A stretch of DNA of 64,000 nucleotides from Nitrospirillum amazonense (GTDB lineage Bacteria > Pseudomonadota > Alphaproteobacteria > Azospirillales > Azospirillaceae). Both the position numbers and the translations under genes were made by a program. The notes below the pieces were generated by a model, which saw only the letters and a list, made by a program, of their open reading frames with translations, had not been told where the DNA came from and did not search any database. The stretch spans positions 62,001-126,000 of the forward strand of contig NZ_VITV01000008.1 of assembly GCF_007828035.1 (NCBI RefSeq). Direction: 5' to 3'. The stretch's first letter is position 1. Each line of letters opens with the position of its first letter. Below, in pieces: positions 17,804 to 27,653 of the stretch.

Positions 17804-20755
17804 TCAGAACTTGGCGGTCAGGGACACCATGGCGTTGGGGCCGACGATGCCACGGCCATAGAAGTAGCCGTTCACGACCTGCTGAGTGAAGCCCTGGCGG
17901 GGGTTGCCTTCCGTCAGGCCCAGCTCATCCGTGACATTGTCCACACTGACGTTCAGCGTCATGGCGGGCGTGAGGTTGTAGATGGCGCCGATGGTCACGA
18001 CGCCGTAGCCGGGCAGCTCCACCTGGTTGCCGTTGTCGGCGAAGATGCGGCCGACGTACTTGTAGCGCAGGTAAATCTGGCCCTTGTTGTTGGGCAGGTT
18101 GTACTCCGGCGTGATGGCATACAGGATCTTCGGGGTGCGGCCCGGAATCTTGCCATTGTAGAAGGCGGCCACCTGCGGCGCGATGTTGGTGCCGTTGACG
18201 TCGATGAAGCCGACTTTGACGTTGCTGAACGTCGGGTCCTGGTAGGTGGCCTGGGCGTGCACGCCGAAGGCGCTCAGCGGCTCGTACTGCGGGCGGTAGT
18301 ACAGATCGACGTCGACGCCGTTGGTTTCGGAATCGGCGAAGAAGCCCTGGTTCAGGTTGGGATCGGCCGGGTTGACGCCGCCGCCCCAGGTCTGGTTCTT
18401 GAACTCGGTGCGGAAGCCGCGGACGGTGCCGGTCAGGCCATAATCGGAATAGGTGACGCCGCCTTCGTACAGGCTCAGGGCGGCCGCCTGCGAGTTGGTG
18501 CCCTGGGTCTGGTAGGCGTGGGCGTAGCGGGCGTAGACCGACAGGTTCTGGGCGATGGTGTAGTTGACGCCGGCCGTGACGTGCACCGGTGACTCATGGC
18601 CCGAGGTGTAGTTGTAGGTGCCGTTGAAGGCGTTCGGGTTTACCTGGACGATGCCGCCCACGCCCGCCGGGATGGGCTGGGGCGAGCTGTTGCCCGCCAC
18701 GCCGACGGTGTCCTCGCGCTCATAGCGCATGCCGAAGTCGAAGTGCAGGTCCTGGTTCCAGGCGAATTCGTCGTTCACATAGACCGACTTCGACGTCTGG
18801 TGGGTGGCGCTGATGCCCGCACCCCAGTTGCCGTAGGAGATCAGGCCGTTGTTGCCCAGCGTGCCCAGCACGTTGCCGGCGCTGTTCATGGCCACGATGT
18901 CATAGATGTTGGACTGGTTCTTCACGTCGTTGATGACGGTGGAGACGCCCGACTGATCGTTGGCGATGTCCGTGGCGTAGATCATGCCGCCCACGGTCAG
19001 GCTGTTGGTCCAGCCATCGCCCGAGGTGTCCCACTTGGCGCCAAAATCGCTGCCCCAGTCGCGCAGCTTCACCAACTGGCGGTTCAGCACGGTCTGCTGC
19101 AGCAGGCCGTTGCCGTTGAGCGCGTTCAGGGCCGCGGCATTGGACGCCGCGGTGACCTGGCCGTTGGTCAGGTTGCGGATGCCGAACTGCGTGGTGCCCG
19201 GGAAAGCGGCCAGGCCGGACTGCAGCAGGTCGTAGATGGGCGATGCGCTGGTGGGCGTCAGGTAGGTGAGGGCCGACGCCAGGCCGCCGTTGCCGGTGCC
19301 GCTGCCGGCGAACACGCCGTTGAAGTCCCAATCCGTCTCGGTATAGCGGCCACGGGCGAAGAGGGAGATGCCGTGGTCGAACTCACGCTCCCCATCCACG
19401 CGGAACTGGTGGCCGGTGGCGTGGATGCCGTCCTGCATGCTGAAATTGCGGAAGCACTGGCCGTTGGCGTAGCAGGAGTCCGGCACGCTGACGTTGGCGA
19501 AGCCCTTGCCGATGATGTTGCCGAACTGGGTGTCCAGGCCCGGCACGCTGGAAATGGTGCCGTTGTTATAGGCGTAGGGCTGGTCGGCGTAGTAGGGGTC
19601 GTGCTCGTCCCAGTCCTTGACGGTGAAGCGGATCCAGCCGTCCTCGAACTTGTGCTCCAGCTGGCCCTTGATGTGATAGGTCTCGTACCGGAAGGGGGAG
19701 CTGCGCACGCCCGGCGTGCTGTCGTAGTAGCCGGAGATGGCGAAGGCCGTGTCCTTCAGGTCCGGGATGGGGGACGAGAACCACAGGTCGCCGCGCCGGT
19801 CGCCATAGGTGGTGCCGGTGATGCGGGCGATGCCGCCGGCCTCGTCGAAGTTCAGCTTGCGGGAGATGAAGTTGATGGAGGCGCCGGCGGCGTTGGGCGT
19901 CAGGATGCCCGAGCTGCCGCCCTGCAGCGCTTCGACCCGGTCGATCGAGATGTCGTTCTGGAACACCTCGTCATCGTTCAGGCCGCCATAGATGGCGGGC
20001 ATGCCGTCCTCGATCAGGCGGACGAACTGCTGGGTGCCACCGGGCAGGCCGCGCACCGAGTAGTTGTTGGACACGGGGCCGGCCGTGCCCTCGACGAAGA
20101 TGCCGGGGATCATTTCCAGCACGTCGACCGTGCTGCGCGGCGCCTTCTGGGCCAGGTCGGCCTCGTTCACCGCGGTGATGGCGACGGAGGCGTTCAGCAG
20201 GTTGCGCTTGGAGCGCAGGCCGGTGACGATGATTTCCTGCAGGTCGGGCGCGCCGCCCATCTGCACGGTGTCGTCGGTGCCCGACGTGGTGGGGGTGGCC
20301 TGGGCGACCTGGGGCTGCGCGGCGGCGCCTTCCGTAGCACCTCCTTGGGCGGCGGCATTGCGCAGGGCCGGGGTCGCCGTGGCGGCGCGGTCGGACTTGC
20401 GGCTTACCACCGCGGCGCCCGACGGGTCGCGGTGCACGGTCAGGCCCGTGTTGGCCAGGATGCTGTCCAGCGCCTGCTGGGCGGACAGGCGGCCCTGGGC
20501 GCCCTTGGTGCTGATGCCGGCAACGTCGTCGGCCTTGTAGATCAGCTGCGAGCCGGTCTGGCGAATATAGCTTTCCAGCGCGGTGCGCAGGTCGCCGGCC
20601 GGGACATCGATCATCGTTTCGGCGGCGGACGCCAAAGTGATCGCGCGCGAAGGTTGCGGCACCGCCATGGATTCAGCGGCCTGCGTTAGGGCTGGCCAGC
20701 AGACCGTCGTCAGAAGGGCGGCGGAAAGGGCGTGACGGATATTCGGGTTTGGCAC
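17804..20755 (-). CDS. TonB-dependent receptor 3 with STN domain
   Basis: This 983-residue receptor has a signal peptide (HALSAALLTTVCWPALTQAA), an STN domain at about residues 50-120 (DVPAGDLRTALESYIRQTGS), a 90-residue Ala/Gln/Thr-rich linker, a plug (LLNASVAITAVNEADLAQKA, NNYSVRGLPGGTQQFVR) and a barrel ending in NAMVSLTAKF. FecR and FecI genes lie immediately upstream on the same strand, so its ligand should induce its own synthesis. It is followed by a terminator, then the halogenase and glycosidase-like genes. The ligand is unknown; ferric siderophore, carbohydrate or an aromatic glycoside are all possible. Confidence 0.92.
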   Translation of the reverse strand: MPNPNIRHALSAALLTTVCWPALTQAAESMAVPQPSRAITLASAAETMIDVPAGDLRTALESYIRQTGSQLIYKADDVAGISTKGAQGRLSAQQALDSILANTGLTVHRDPSGAAVVSRKSDRAATATPALRNAAAQGGATEGAAAQPQVAQATPTTSGTDDTVQMGGAPDLQEIIVTGLRSKRNLLNASVAITAVNEADLAQKAPRSTVDVLEMIPGIFVEGTAGPVSNNYSVRGLPGGTQQFVRLIEDGMPAIYGGLNDDEVFQNDISIDRVEALQGGSSGILTPNAAGASINFISRKLNFDEAGGIARITGTTYGDRRGDLWFSSPIPDLKDTAFAISGYYDSTPGVRSSPFRYETYHIKGQLEHKFEDGWIRFTVKDWDEHDPYYADQPYAYNNGTISSVPGLDTQFGNIIGKGFANVSVPDSCYANGQCFRNFSMQDGIHATGHQFRVDGEREFDHGISLFARGRYTETDWDFNGVFAGSGTGNGGLASALTYLTPTSASPIYDLLQSGLAAFPGTTQFGIRNLTNGQVTAASNAAALNALNGNGLLQQTVLNRQLVKLRDWGSDFGAKWDTSGDGWTNSLTVGGMIYATDIANDQSGVSTVINDVKNQSNIYDIVAMNSAGNVLGTLGNNGLISYGNWGAGISATHQTSKSVYVNDEFAWNQDLHFDFGMRYEREDTVGVAGNSSPQPIPAGVGGIVQVNPNAFNGTYNYTSGHESPVHVTAGVNYTIAQNLSVYARYAHAYQTQGTNSQAAALSLYEGGVTYSDYGLTGTVRGFRTEFKNQTWGGGVNPADPNLNQGFFADSETNGVDVDLYYRPQYEPLSAFGVHAQATYQDPTFSNVKVGFIDVNGTNIAPQVAAFYNGKIPGRTPKILYAITPEYNLPNNKGQIYLRYKYVGRIFADNGNQVELPGYGVVTIGAIYNLTPAMTLNVSVDNVTDELGLTEGNPRQGFTQQVVNGYFYGRGIVGPNAMVSLTAKF

Positions 20756-20822
20756 GATTTCTCCCTCATTTCTGGATTGTTGTATTTGGCTATGACGAAG
20801 GACCGTGCCGGATCCCCTATCC

Positions 20823-21797
20823 TCAATTTGAAATTCTTATTTCCCTGCCGTCGTCGATTACCTTCAGGCCGAAACCGCTGTGCAGCAGGCGGGCGAAAGC
20901 GTCGACATTGGTGGCCTCGAAACTGCCGCCGATGCGGATATCGCCCATGGGGCCGTCGGCCGGCACCACCAGTTGCTTGCGGTTATAGCGGTTGAACTCC
21001 GCCGCCACCTCCCGCAAGGGGCGGTCGGTGAAGACCAGCGTCCCGTGGCGCCAACCCAGGGAGTCCCGCACTTGTTCCTCGCTGCGCGGGCTTTTCCGGA
21101 TGGCCTTGGGCTGCGCCACCGCCGCGTTCAACTGCGTCACCAGGGTGGGGCCCACCTCATTGGGATGGGCCATGTCCTCCACAAGGACGGCACCCTCGGC
21201 CACCACCACCTCAAGCCTGTCGCCTTCACGGCGAACGGAGAACTTGGTGCCTACGTCGACGATGCGCAGGTCGCCGCTGATGACGACGAAGGGGTGCTTG
21301 TCGTCGTGTACCACCTCGAAGAAGGCCTCGCCCTTGTCCAGCCGCACCTCGCGCGTTGTCTGGCCGACGGACGCGCGCAGGCGCGTGTTGGTGTTCAGCT
21401 CGATCTGCGATCCGTCCTGCAAGTGGGCGGTATAGCGGTCGCCGACGCCGGTGCTGAACTTCTGCCCGGCGGCGAAGGGCCAGTCCCAGTCATCCAAGGT
21501 GGGAACGACGGCGACCAGGGCCACCGCCGCGGCGACGGCCACCATAGGCGCCCAGCGGCGCCACGGCGCACGCACCAAGCCGGCCCGCGGCGGGGGCAGG
21601 GCGGGGGCCTGGCGGGTGGCGCGCAGCTGGTCGGCCCGCTGCCACGCCGCCTCCAGCCGCAGGTAGGTCACGCGGTGGCGGGTGGAGGTGGCGATCCAGG
21701 CGTCGAACCCTGCCTTGGCCGCCGCGTCCAGCGGGCCGGCATCCTGGCGGGCCAGCCAGCGCGCCGCCTGTTCCTCGATGGGATCGTGCTCCATCAT
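20823..21797 (-). CDS. FecR-family anti-sigma/signal transducer 2
   Basis: This 324-residue protein begins with a DUF4880-like cytoplasmic part (EEQAARWLARQDAGPLDAAA), has one membrane span near residue 85 (WAPMVAVAAAVALVAVVPTL), then a FecR domain (RLRASVGQTTREVRLDKGEA, FVVISGDLRIVDVGTKFSVR) and a C-terminal STN-like segment (RPLREVAAEFNRYNRKQLVV). ATG 21797 forms an ATGA overlap with the sigma gene. The receptor starts 67 bases downstream. Confidence 0.92.
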   Translation of the reverse strand: MMEHDPIEEQAARWLARQDAGPLDAAAKAGFDAWIATSTRHRVTYLRLEAAWQRADQLRATRQAPALPPPRAGLVRAPWRRWAPMVAVAAAVALVAVVPTLDDWDWPFAAGQKFSTGVGDRYTAHLQDGSQIELNTNTRLRASVGQTTREVRLDKGEAFFEVVHDDKHPFVVISGDLRIVDVGTKFSVRREGDRLEVVVAEGAVLVEDMAHPNEVGPTLVTQLNAAVAQPKAIRKSPRSEEQVRDSLGWRHGTLVFTDRPLREVAAEFNRYNRKQLVVPADGPMGDIRIGGSFEATNVDAFARLLHSGFGLKVIDDGREIRISN

Positions 21798-22378
21798 GGC
21801 CGCCCCACCTGGCGCGGCCCCATTTTGCGCAAACGCCGTCCGAAGCGGGCTGTCCCGGGTTCGGGGACGATGTCGACCATGGCGTCGGCGATCAGGCGCA
21901 CGCCCTTGGCCACCTGCTGTTCCACCGTGCTTTCGCTGATGCCCATGCGGCGGGCCACGTCGCGCTGGGGCAGGCCGTGCACCTTGCGCAGCAAGGTCAC
22001 CTCGCGGCAGCGTGGCGGCAGGCGGTTGATGGCAGCCTGCAGCAGCCGCATGGCCTCGCGGCCGACGGCGCTCTGTTCCGGGTTGGGCACGGTGTCGGCC
22101 ACGTCCAGGTCCTCAAGATCGATGACGGTCTCGATGGAGACCACCTGCGCGCGGCGGGCGCGGTCGATCAACAGGTTCCGGGCGGTCATGAACAGGAAGG
22201 GCTTGGTCATCTCAGGGATCGCCACGGTCGCCGCCTCGTAGACGCGGGTGTAGATTTCCTGCCGAAGATCGGGGATCTCGGACGCCTCCCGCCATTTGCG
22301 GCGCAGGTAGCCGGTCAGCGCCGCCTCCAAGGGTAGGACTTCCTCCACAAACCATAGATCCACCGCACTTCTGTTCAC
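21794..22378 (-). CDS. ECF sigma factor, FecI-type 2
   Basis: From GTG 22378 the product has 194 residues with sigma region 2 (LTGYLRRKWREASEIPDLRQ, FLFMTARNLLIDRARRAQVV) and region 4 (LPQRDVARRMGISESTVEQQ). I chose the GTG because GAGGAAGGA lies six bases upstream; the in-frame extension to 22576 has no family likeness and would consume the divergent promoter region. It should transcribe the receptor at 17804-20755 when released by FecR. Confidence 0.88.
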   Translation of the reverse strand: MNRSAVDLWFVEEVLPLEAALTGYLRRKWREASEIPDLRQEIYTRVYEAATVAIPEMTKPFLFMTARNLLIDRARRAQVVSIETVIDLEDLDVADTVPNPEQSAVGREAMRLLQAAINRLPPRCREVTLLRKVHGLPQRDVARRMGISESTVEQQVAKGVRLIADAMVDIVPEPGTARFGRRLRKMGPRQVGRP

Positions 22379-22413
22379 CGGACGTCCTTCCTCCCTCGGT
22401 ATTTCTGCGCGCA

Positions 22414-22449
22414 AACGGGCGCCCTTTCCCTGGATGACGAACGGGCGCC
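22414..22449. promoter_or_regulatory. Direct repeat upstream of FecI-type 2 sigma gene
   Basis: The 10-mer AACGGGCGCC occurs at 22414-22423 and again at 22440-22449, 26 bases apart, within the 222-base gap shared by the sigma gene and the divergent ABC-F gene. Two same-face copies suggest a regulator site. No clear sigma-70 boxes were recognised in the gap. Confidence 0.3.
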
Positions 22450-22600
22450 AAAAATCCGTTATGGGCAATGGGAAAAAATTTCGGGGCCAGGATGTGCGGG
22501 GCGCTGCCCCATCGCTGGACGGGTATGCCGATCCGGGCACTATCGTGTCGCGCATCCTGTGGCATAAGGGGGCCAATCACGCCTTTGGAATCCGGTTCCC

Positions 22601-24223
22601 ATGATCCGCCTCGAAAACATCAGCAAGCACAACGGCCACCGCATCCTGTTCATGGAGACGTCCGCGGCCCTGAACCGGGGTGAGAAGGTGGGCCTAGTCG
22701 GTCCCAACGGCGCCGGCAAGACCACCCTGTTCCGCATGATCACCGGTGAGGAACTGCCGGACACCGGCCAGGTGTCGGTGGAAAAGCAGATCACCATAGG
22801 TTACTTCAACCAGGACGTGGGCGAGATGTCCGGCCGCAGCGCGGTGGCGGAGGTGATGGACGGCGCCGGCCCGGTCAGCGAGGTGGCCAAGGAGATGGCC
22901 ATCCTGGAGGCCGCCATGGCCGACCCCGACCAGGCCGACCGCATGGATGAGATCATCGAGCGCTATGGCGAGGTGCAGGCGCGCTTCGATGAGCTGGGCG
23001 GCTACGAGCTGGAGGGAAGGGCGCGGGAAGTGCTGGCCGGCCTCAGCTTCAGCCAGGAGATGATGGACAAGGACGTCGGCATGCTGTCCGGCGGCTGGAA
23101 GATGCGCGTGGCCCTGGCCCGCATCCTGCTGATGAAGCCCGACGCCATGCTGCTGGACGAACCCAGCAACCACTTGGATCTGGAAAGCCTGATCTGGCTG
23201 GAGGGCTTCCTGAAGGGGTACGACGGCGCCCTGCTGATGACCTCGCATGACCGGGAGTTCATGAACCGCATCGTCACCAAGATCATCGAGATCGACGGCG
23301 GGTCGCTGACCAGCTACTCCGGCGATTATGTGTTCTATGAGCAGCAACGGGCCCTGAACGAGCGGCAGCAGCAGGCGCAGTTCGAGCGCCAGCAGGCCAT
23401 GCTGGCCAAGGAGCTGAAGTTCATCGAGCGGTTCAAGGCCCGCGCCTCGCACGCCAGCCAGGTGCAGAGCCGGGTCAAGAAGCTGGACAAGATCGAGCGG
23501 ATCGAGCCGCCGAAGCGCCGCCAGACGGTGACGTTCGAATTCCCGCCGGCGCCGCGCTCGGGCGATGACGTCGCGGTGCTGAAGAACGTGCACAAGGGTT
23601 ATGGCAGCCGCACCATCTACCAGGGCCTGGACCTCACCATCCGCCGCAAGGAGCGCTGGTGCGTCATGGGCGTCAACGGCGCCGGCAAGTCCACCCTGCT
23701 GAAGCTGATCGCGGGCGCCGACCAGCCGGATGCGGGCACCGTCACCGTCGGCGGCAGCGTCAAGATGGGCTATTTCTCCCAGCACGCCATGGAGCTGCTG
23801 GATGGTGAGCAGACGGTGTTCGAGGCCCTGGAGGCCAAGTTCCCCCAGGCGGGCCAGGGATCGCTGCGGGCGCTGGCCGGCTGCTTCGGTTTCTCCGGCG
23901 ACGACGTGGAAAAGCGCTGCCGCGTCCTGTCGGGCGGAGAGAAGGCCCGGCTGGTGATGGCCATGATGCTGTACAACCCGCCCAACTTCCTGGTGCTGGA
24001 CGAGCCGACCAACCACCTGGACCTCGACACCAAGCAGATGCTGATCACCGCCCTGGCGGCGTACGAGGGCACCATGCTGTTCGTATCGCACGACCGCCAC
24101 TTCCTGGCCACGCTGTCCAACCGCGTGCTGGAACTGACGCCGGAAGGCATCCACCAATACGGCGGCGGCTATACCGAATATGTGGCCAGCACCGGGCAGG
24201 AGGCCCCCGGCCTGCACAGCTGA
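22601..24223 (+). CDS. ABC-F family ATPase (ribosome-associated type)
   Basis: This 540-residue protein has two ABC ATPase domains and no membrane spans, the ABC-F plan. Walker A motifs are GPNGAGKTT (34-42) and GVNGAGKST in the second half; signatures are LSGGWKMR and LSGGEKAR; Walker B segments are MLLDEPSNHLDL and LVLDEPTNHLDL. A charged linker rich in Glu, Gln and Arg (about residues 245-310) joins them, as in translation-factor members such as EttA, YbiT, Uup and YheS. Which subtype it is cannot be settled by eye. It ends 8 bases from the convergent kynB stop. Confidence 0.9.
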   Translation: MIRLENISKHNGHRILFMETSAALNRGEKVGLVGPNGAGKTTLFRMITGEELPDTGQVSVEKQITIGYFNQDVGEMSGRSAVAEVMDGAGPVSEVAKEMAILEAAMADPDQADRMDEIIERYGEVQARFDELGGYELEGRAREVLAGLSFSQEMMDKDVGMLSGGWKMRVALARILLMKPDAMLLDEPSNHLDLESLIWLEGFLKGYDGALLMTSHDREFMNRIVTKIIEIDGGSLTSYSGDYVFYEQQRALNERQQQAQFERQQAMLAKELKFIERFKARASHASQVQSRVKKLDKIERIEPPKRRQTVTFEFPPAPRSGDDVAVLKNVHKGYGSRTIYQGLDLTIRRKERWCVMGVNGAGKSTLLKLIAGADQPDAGTVTVGGSVKMGYFSQHAMELLDGEQTVFEALEAKFPQAGQGSLRALAGCFGFSGDDVEKRCRVLSGGEKARLVMAMMLYNPPNFLVLDEPTNHLDLDTKQMLITALAAYEGTMLFVSHDRHFLATLSNRVLELTPEGIHQYGGGYTEYVASTGQEAPGLHS

Positions 24224-24231
24224 TTCCGATC

Positions 24232-24861
24232 CTAAGACAGCGCGCGCAGGATGGCGCGGACGGGGGCGGCGTCGGCGTGGGCGAGGTTGAGGGGTAGGGC
24301 GATCAGTTCGTAATCCCCCGCCGGCACGTCGTCCAGCACCAGCCCCTCCAGGATGGCCAGGCCGTTGCGGCGTACGGCGTTGTGGGCCAGCAGGTCCTTG
24401 GACGTCTCCGGATCCAGCGACGGCGCGTCCACCCCCACCAGGCGCACGCCATGGGCGGCCATCAGGTCGATGGTGGCGGCGTCCAGGGCGCGGAAGTCGC
24501 TGACCCAGCGGTCGTGCGGGAAGCGCTGATAGGTGCGCAGCAGGATGCGCGGCGGCGCGCCTGCCAGGCTGTCCGCCACCTCCGCCGGCATGACCGGCCC
24601 ATCGCCATCCACCACGTGGATAAGACGGCAGGGCCCCAGGTAGGGCGCCAGGTCGACGGCGCCGATGGGCAGGCCGGCGGCGTCATAGTGCAGGGGGGCG
24701 TCGGCGTGAGTCCCGGTGTGGGTGGACAGGGTCAGCCGGCTGACATTGACGGGGCAGCCGGGCCCCAGGGCCCACACCCGTTCCTCCTGATAGGCGGTGT
24801 CGCCGGGCCACACGGGGATTCCGGGGCGGATGGGCTGGGTGATGTCCCAGATGCGGGTCAT
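24232..24861 (-). CDS. kynB: Kynurenine formamidase
   Basis: This 209-residue protein hydrolyses N-formylkynurenine to kynurenine and formate. It opens [20 protein letters not shown] and carries the metal-binding HTGTHADAP at residues 48-56, both diagnostic of the KynB cyclase-like family, plus [10 protein letters not shown] near 146. It is the last gene of kynU-kynA-kynB, with an ATGA overlap with kynA. An in-frame extension to 25002 lies inside kynA and is not credible. Confidence 0.95.
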   Translation of the reverse strand: MTRIWDITQPIRPGIPVWPGDTAYQEERVWALGPGCPVNVSRLTLSTHTGTHADAPLHYDAAGLPIGAVDLAPYLGPCRLIHVVDGDGPVMPAEVADSLAGAPPRILLRTYQRFPHDRWVSDFRALDAATIDLMAAHGVRLVGVDAPSLDPETSKDLLAHNAVRRNGLAILEGLVLDDVPAGDYELIALPLNLAHADAAPVRAILRALS

Positions 24862-25709
24862 AGCGCCGTCCTCACGGAAAGCAATTCGGGGAAGAAGCTG
24901 AGGCTCAGCGCCTTGACCAGGTAGCTGACGCCGCCGGTGCCGCCGGTGCCGGGCTTGAAGCCGATGATGCGCTCCACCGTCTTCATGTGGCTGAAGCGCC
25001 ATTGCTGGAAACGGTATTCCAGATCCACCAGCTTTTCCGCCAGGTCGTACAGCTCCCAGTGCCGGTGCGGGTCCTGGTAGACCGCCAGCCAGGCGGCCTG
25101 CACCCGGGCGTCCGGCTCATAGGGCTGGGCGAAGTCACGCTCCAGCTTCTCTTGCGGGATGTCGAACCCCCGGCGGGCCAGCAGGCGCAGGGCCTCGTCA
25201 TACAGGCTGGGGGCGTTCAGGCTCTCTTCCAATGCCGCGAAGATGGCCGGCTCGCCCTGGTGCACCGTCATCATGCCGGCGTTCTTGTTGCCCAGCAGGA
25301 ATTCCAGGTGGCGATATTGATAGGACTGGAAGCCGCTGCTCTGTCCCAGATGGGGGCGGATCAGGCTGTAATCCGCCGGTGTCATGGTGGACAGCACCTC
25401 CCACGACTGGATCAGCTGCGCCTGGATGCGGCTGACCCGGGCGATCATCTTCAGGGCCGGCCCAAGGTCGTCCACCTGGATCTGCCGCAATGCCGCCCGC
25501 AGCTCATGCAGGGACAGCTTCATCCACAGCTCGGACGCCTGGTGGATGATGATGAACAGCAGTTCGTCATGCTCGCCGGAACGGGGATGCTGGGCGGCCA
25601 GCAGCTGTTCCAGCCCCAGATAGCTGCCATAGCTCATCGGTGGGGCGGTGTGCAGCCCCTCGCCGGACAGATCGACGGCGGCGGTATGGGGACGGGCGAT
25701 GTCGGTCAC
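24858..25709 (-). CDS. kynA: Tryptophan 2,3-dioxygenase
   Basis: This 283-residue haem enzyme opens the indole ring of L-tryptophan to N-formylkynurenine. The active-site region [20 protein letters not shown] (about residues 47-66) and the haem-ligand segment [14 protein letters not shown] followed by GTGGTGG are family hallmarks, and the length matches bacterial members. The start is GTG 25709 in a GTGA overlap with kynU. It is the middle gene of the operon. Confidence 0.96.
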   Translation of the reverse strand: MTDIARPHTAAVDLSGEGLHTAPPMSYGSYLGLEQLLAAQHPRSGEHDELLFIIIHQASELWMKLSLHELRAALRQIQVDDLGPALKMIARVSRIQAQLIQSWEVLSTMTPADYSLIRPHLGQSSGFQSYQYRHLEFLLGNKNAGMMTVHQGEPAIFAALEESLNAPSLYDEALRLLARRGFDIPQEKLERDFAQPYEPDARVQAAWLAVYQDPHRHWELYDLAEKLVDLEYRFQQWRFSHMKTVERIIGFKPGTGGTGGVSYLVKALSLSFFPELLSVRTAL

Positions 25710-26941
25710 GTCACGGCTCCACGGGTCTGATAGGCGGCATCCTGCCAGGCGCCGCTGTCCATGATGTCTTTCAGGTGGGCCACCGCGTCATAAACGTCGA
25801 CATAGCGCACATAGAGCGGGGCGAAGCCGAAGCGGATCACATCCGGGGCGCGGAAGTCGCCGATGACCCCCCGGGCAATCAGCGCCTGCATGATGGCGTA
25901 CCCCTCGGGATGGCCGAAGCTGACCTGGCTGCCCCGGGCCTGCGCGTCGCGGGGGGAATGCAGGATGAACTGCCCCGGGCAGGATTCCTCCACCAGCCGC
26001 ATGAAAAGGTCGCCCAGCGCCATGGACTTGGCGCGCACCGCACGACGATCGGCGCTGGCCATGATGCCGACGCCGACCTCGAGGGCGGCCAGGCCCAGGA
26101 TGGGGGGCGTGCCGCAGAGCATGCGCTCGATCCCGGGGGCCGGCGCATAGTCGTCGCCGAAGGCGAAGGGCGCCGCGTGGCCCATCCAGCCGGAGAGGGG
26201 GGAGCGCAGCTGCGCTTGGTGACGCCGGGCCGCGTATAGGAAGGCCGGCGCCCCGGGGCCCCCGTTCAGGTATTTATAGCCGCAGCCGACGGCCAGGTCG
26301 GCGCCAGCCGCGTTCAGGTCGACATCGATGGCACCGGCGCTGTGCGACAGGTCCCACAGCGCCAATGCCCCGGCGGCATGGGCCTTGGCGGTCAGCCGGG
26401 CCATGTCGTGGATGCGGCCCGTCTTGTAATGCACCTGGGTCAGCAGCAGCAGGGCCGTGTCCGCGTCCAGGGCCTGTTCGATGTGATCAGGCTCCACCAC
26501 CCGCAGCTCGACCCGGTCGCCCAGGAGGTCGCGCACGCCCTGCAGGATATAGAGATCGGTGGGGAAGTTGCCCGGCTCCGTCACGATCACCCGGCGGCCG
26601 GGCCGCAGGGCCAGGGCGGCCGTCGCCAGCTTGAACAGATTGACGGAGGTGGAGTCCGCGGCGATGACCTCATCCGCCTCCGCGCCGATGAGTGACGCGA
26701 TGCCGGCGCCGACGCGCTGGGGCAGGGTGATCCAGCCGGCCGTGTTCCAGCCGCGGATGAGTTCGCCCCCCCATTCCCGCGCCACCACGTCGGCCAGGCG
26801 CTGCCGCGTCGCCTTGGGCAGGGCGCCTAGCGAATTGCCGTCCAGGTAAATGACGCCGTCGGCGATCTCAAACGCGTCACGGAATTCGGCCAGCGGATCA
26901 TCGCGATCCAAGGCGGCACAGGCGGCACGGTCCAGGGACAT
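25706..26941 (-). CDS. kynU: Kynureninase
   Basis: This 411-residue PLP enzyme cleaves kynurenine to anthranilate and alanine. Visible marks are [11 protein letters not shown] near residue 31, [30 protein letters not shown], and the PLP-lysine segment [17 protein letters not shown] start at ATG 26941 ([15 protein letters not shown]), preceded by AAGGAGA at a 9-base spacing. It is first in the operon and divergent from an Lrp-type regulator, the arrangement known for kynU/kynR in Pseudomonas. Confidence 0.95.
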   Translation of the reverse strand: MSLDRAACAALDRDDPLAEFRDAFEIADGVIYLDGNSLGALPKATRQRLADVVAREWGGELIRGWNTAGWITLPQRVGAGIASLIGAEADEVIAADSTSVNLFKLATAALALRPGRRVIVTEPGNFPTDLYILQGVRDLLGDRVELRVVEPDHIEQALDADTALLLLTQVHYKTGRIHDMARLTAKAHAAGALALWDLSHSAGAIDVDLNAAGADLAVGCGYKYLNGGPGAPAFLYAARRHQAQLRSPLSGWMGHAAPFAFGDDYAPAPGIERMLCGTPPILGLAALEVGVGIMASADRRAVRAKSMALGDLFMRLVEESCPGQFILHSPRDAQARGSQVSFGHPEGYAIMQALIARGVIGDFRAPDVIRFGFAPLYVRYVDVYDAVAHLKDIMDSGAWQDAAYQTRGAVT

Positions 26942-27074
26942 GTCCCGAGATCTCCTTGAGGTTTCCCTTTCCCCGATCATACCGCCCCCGAAGGGGAACA
27001 TTGTTACGAAGATGCTTGTCTTGATGAAACGTTAAGAACATCGTTCTGCCAACTTGGCGAATTGGAGAACGACT
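26942..27074. promoter_or_regulatory. Divergent kynU / Lrp-regulator control region
   Basis: The 133-base gap drives kynU leftwards and the regulator rightwards. Its right part is AT-richer than its surroundings and contains GATG-N12-CATC (27023-27042) centred near AACGTT, a weak dyad that could be an Lrp-type site. Neither promoter could be placed confidently. Confidence 0.4.
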
Positions 27075-27536
27075 ATGGATGCGATCGATCAGCGCCTGCT
27101 GACCATCCTGGAAACCAGCGGCCGCGCGTCCTTCGCCCAGATTGCGGAGACGGTGGGCCTGTCCAAGACGCCGTGCTGGAACCGGGTGCAGGCCCTGGAG
27201 GACGGCGGGGTGATCACCGGATACCGGGCGGAGCTCGACCGGTCACGCGTGGGGCTGCCGCTGCTGGCCTTCGTGGACGTGGCCATCGACCTGGGGCGCC
27301 ATCAGGCGTTCGAGGAGGCCATCGCCCAGGTTCCCGCCGTGCTGGAATGCCATACCACGGCCGGGCCGTTCGACTACGTCCTGCGGGTGGCGCTGCGCGA
27401 TGTCGAGGCGCTGGACCAACTGTTGCGGACGGAGCTGTCGCGCCTGCCGGGCGTCAAGACCTTCTCCACCCGCATTTGCCTGAAGACGGTCTTTCAGGCG
27501 CGCCCGCTGATGGCCGCGTTGGGCACCCAGCCGTAA
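27075..27536 (+). CDS. Lrp/AsnC-family regulator, probable KynR
   Basis: This 153-residue protein has an N-terminal helix-turn-helix (SFAQIAETVGLSKTPCWNRV, about residues 19-38) and a C-terminal ligand-binding RAM domain (LPLLAFVDVAIDLG to TFSTRICLKTVF). I take ATG 27075, eight bases after GGAG; an in-frame TTG at 27054 lacks a ribosome site. Divergence from kynU makes it the likely kynurenine-responsive activator, as KynR is in Pseudomonas aeruginosa. That role is inferred. Confidence 0.9.
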   Translation: MDAIDQRLLTILETSGRASFAQIAETVGLSKTPCWNRVQALEDGGVITGYRAELDRSRVGLPLLAFVDVAIDLGRHQAFEEAIAQVPAVLECHTTAGPFDYVLRVALRDVEALDQLLRTELSRLPGVKTFSTRICLKTVFQARPLMAALGTQP

Positions 27537-27653
27537 GGGCGGCAGCCCAGGCGGCCCGCCATTTCGGAACCTTATCCCGTGATGGCGGATTGTGGGCCGT
27601 GATCCCCGGAATCACGCCGGTGGACGTCGCCCCTAGCGGAGGCTGTGGCCGCC

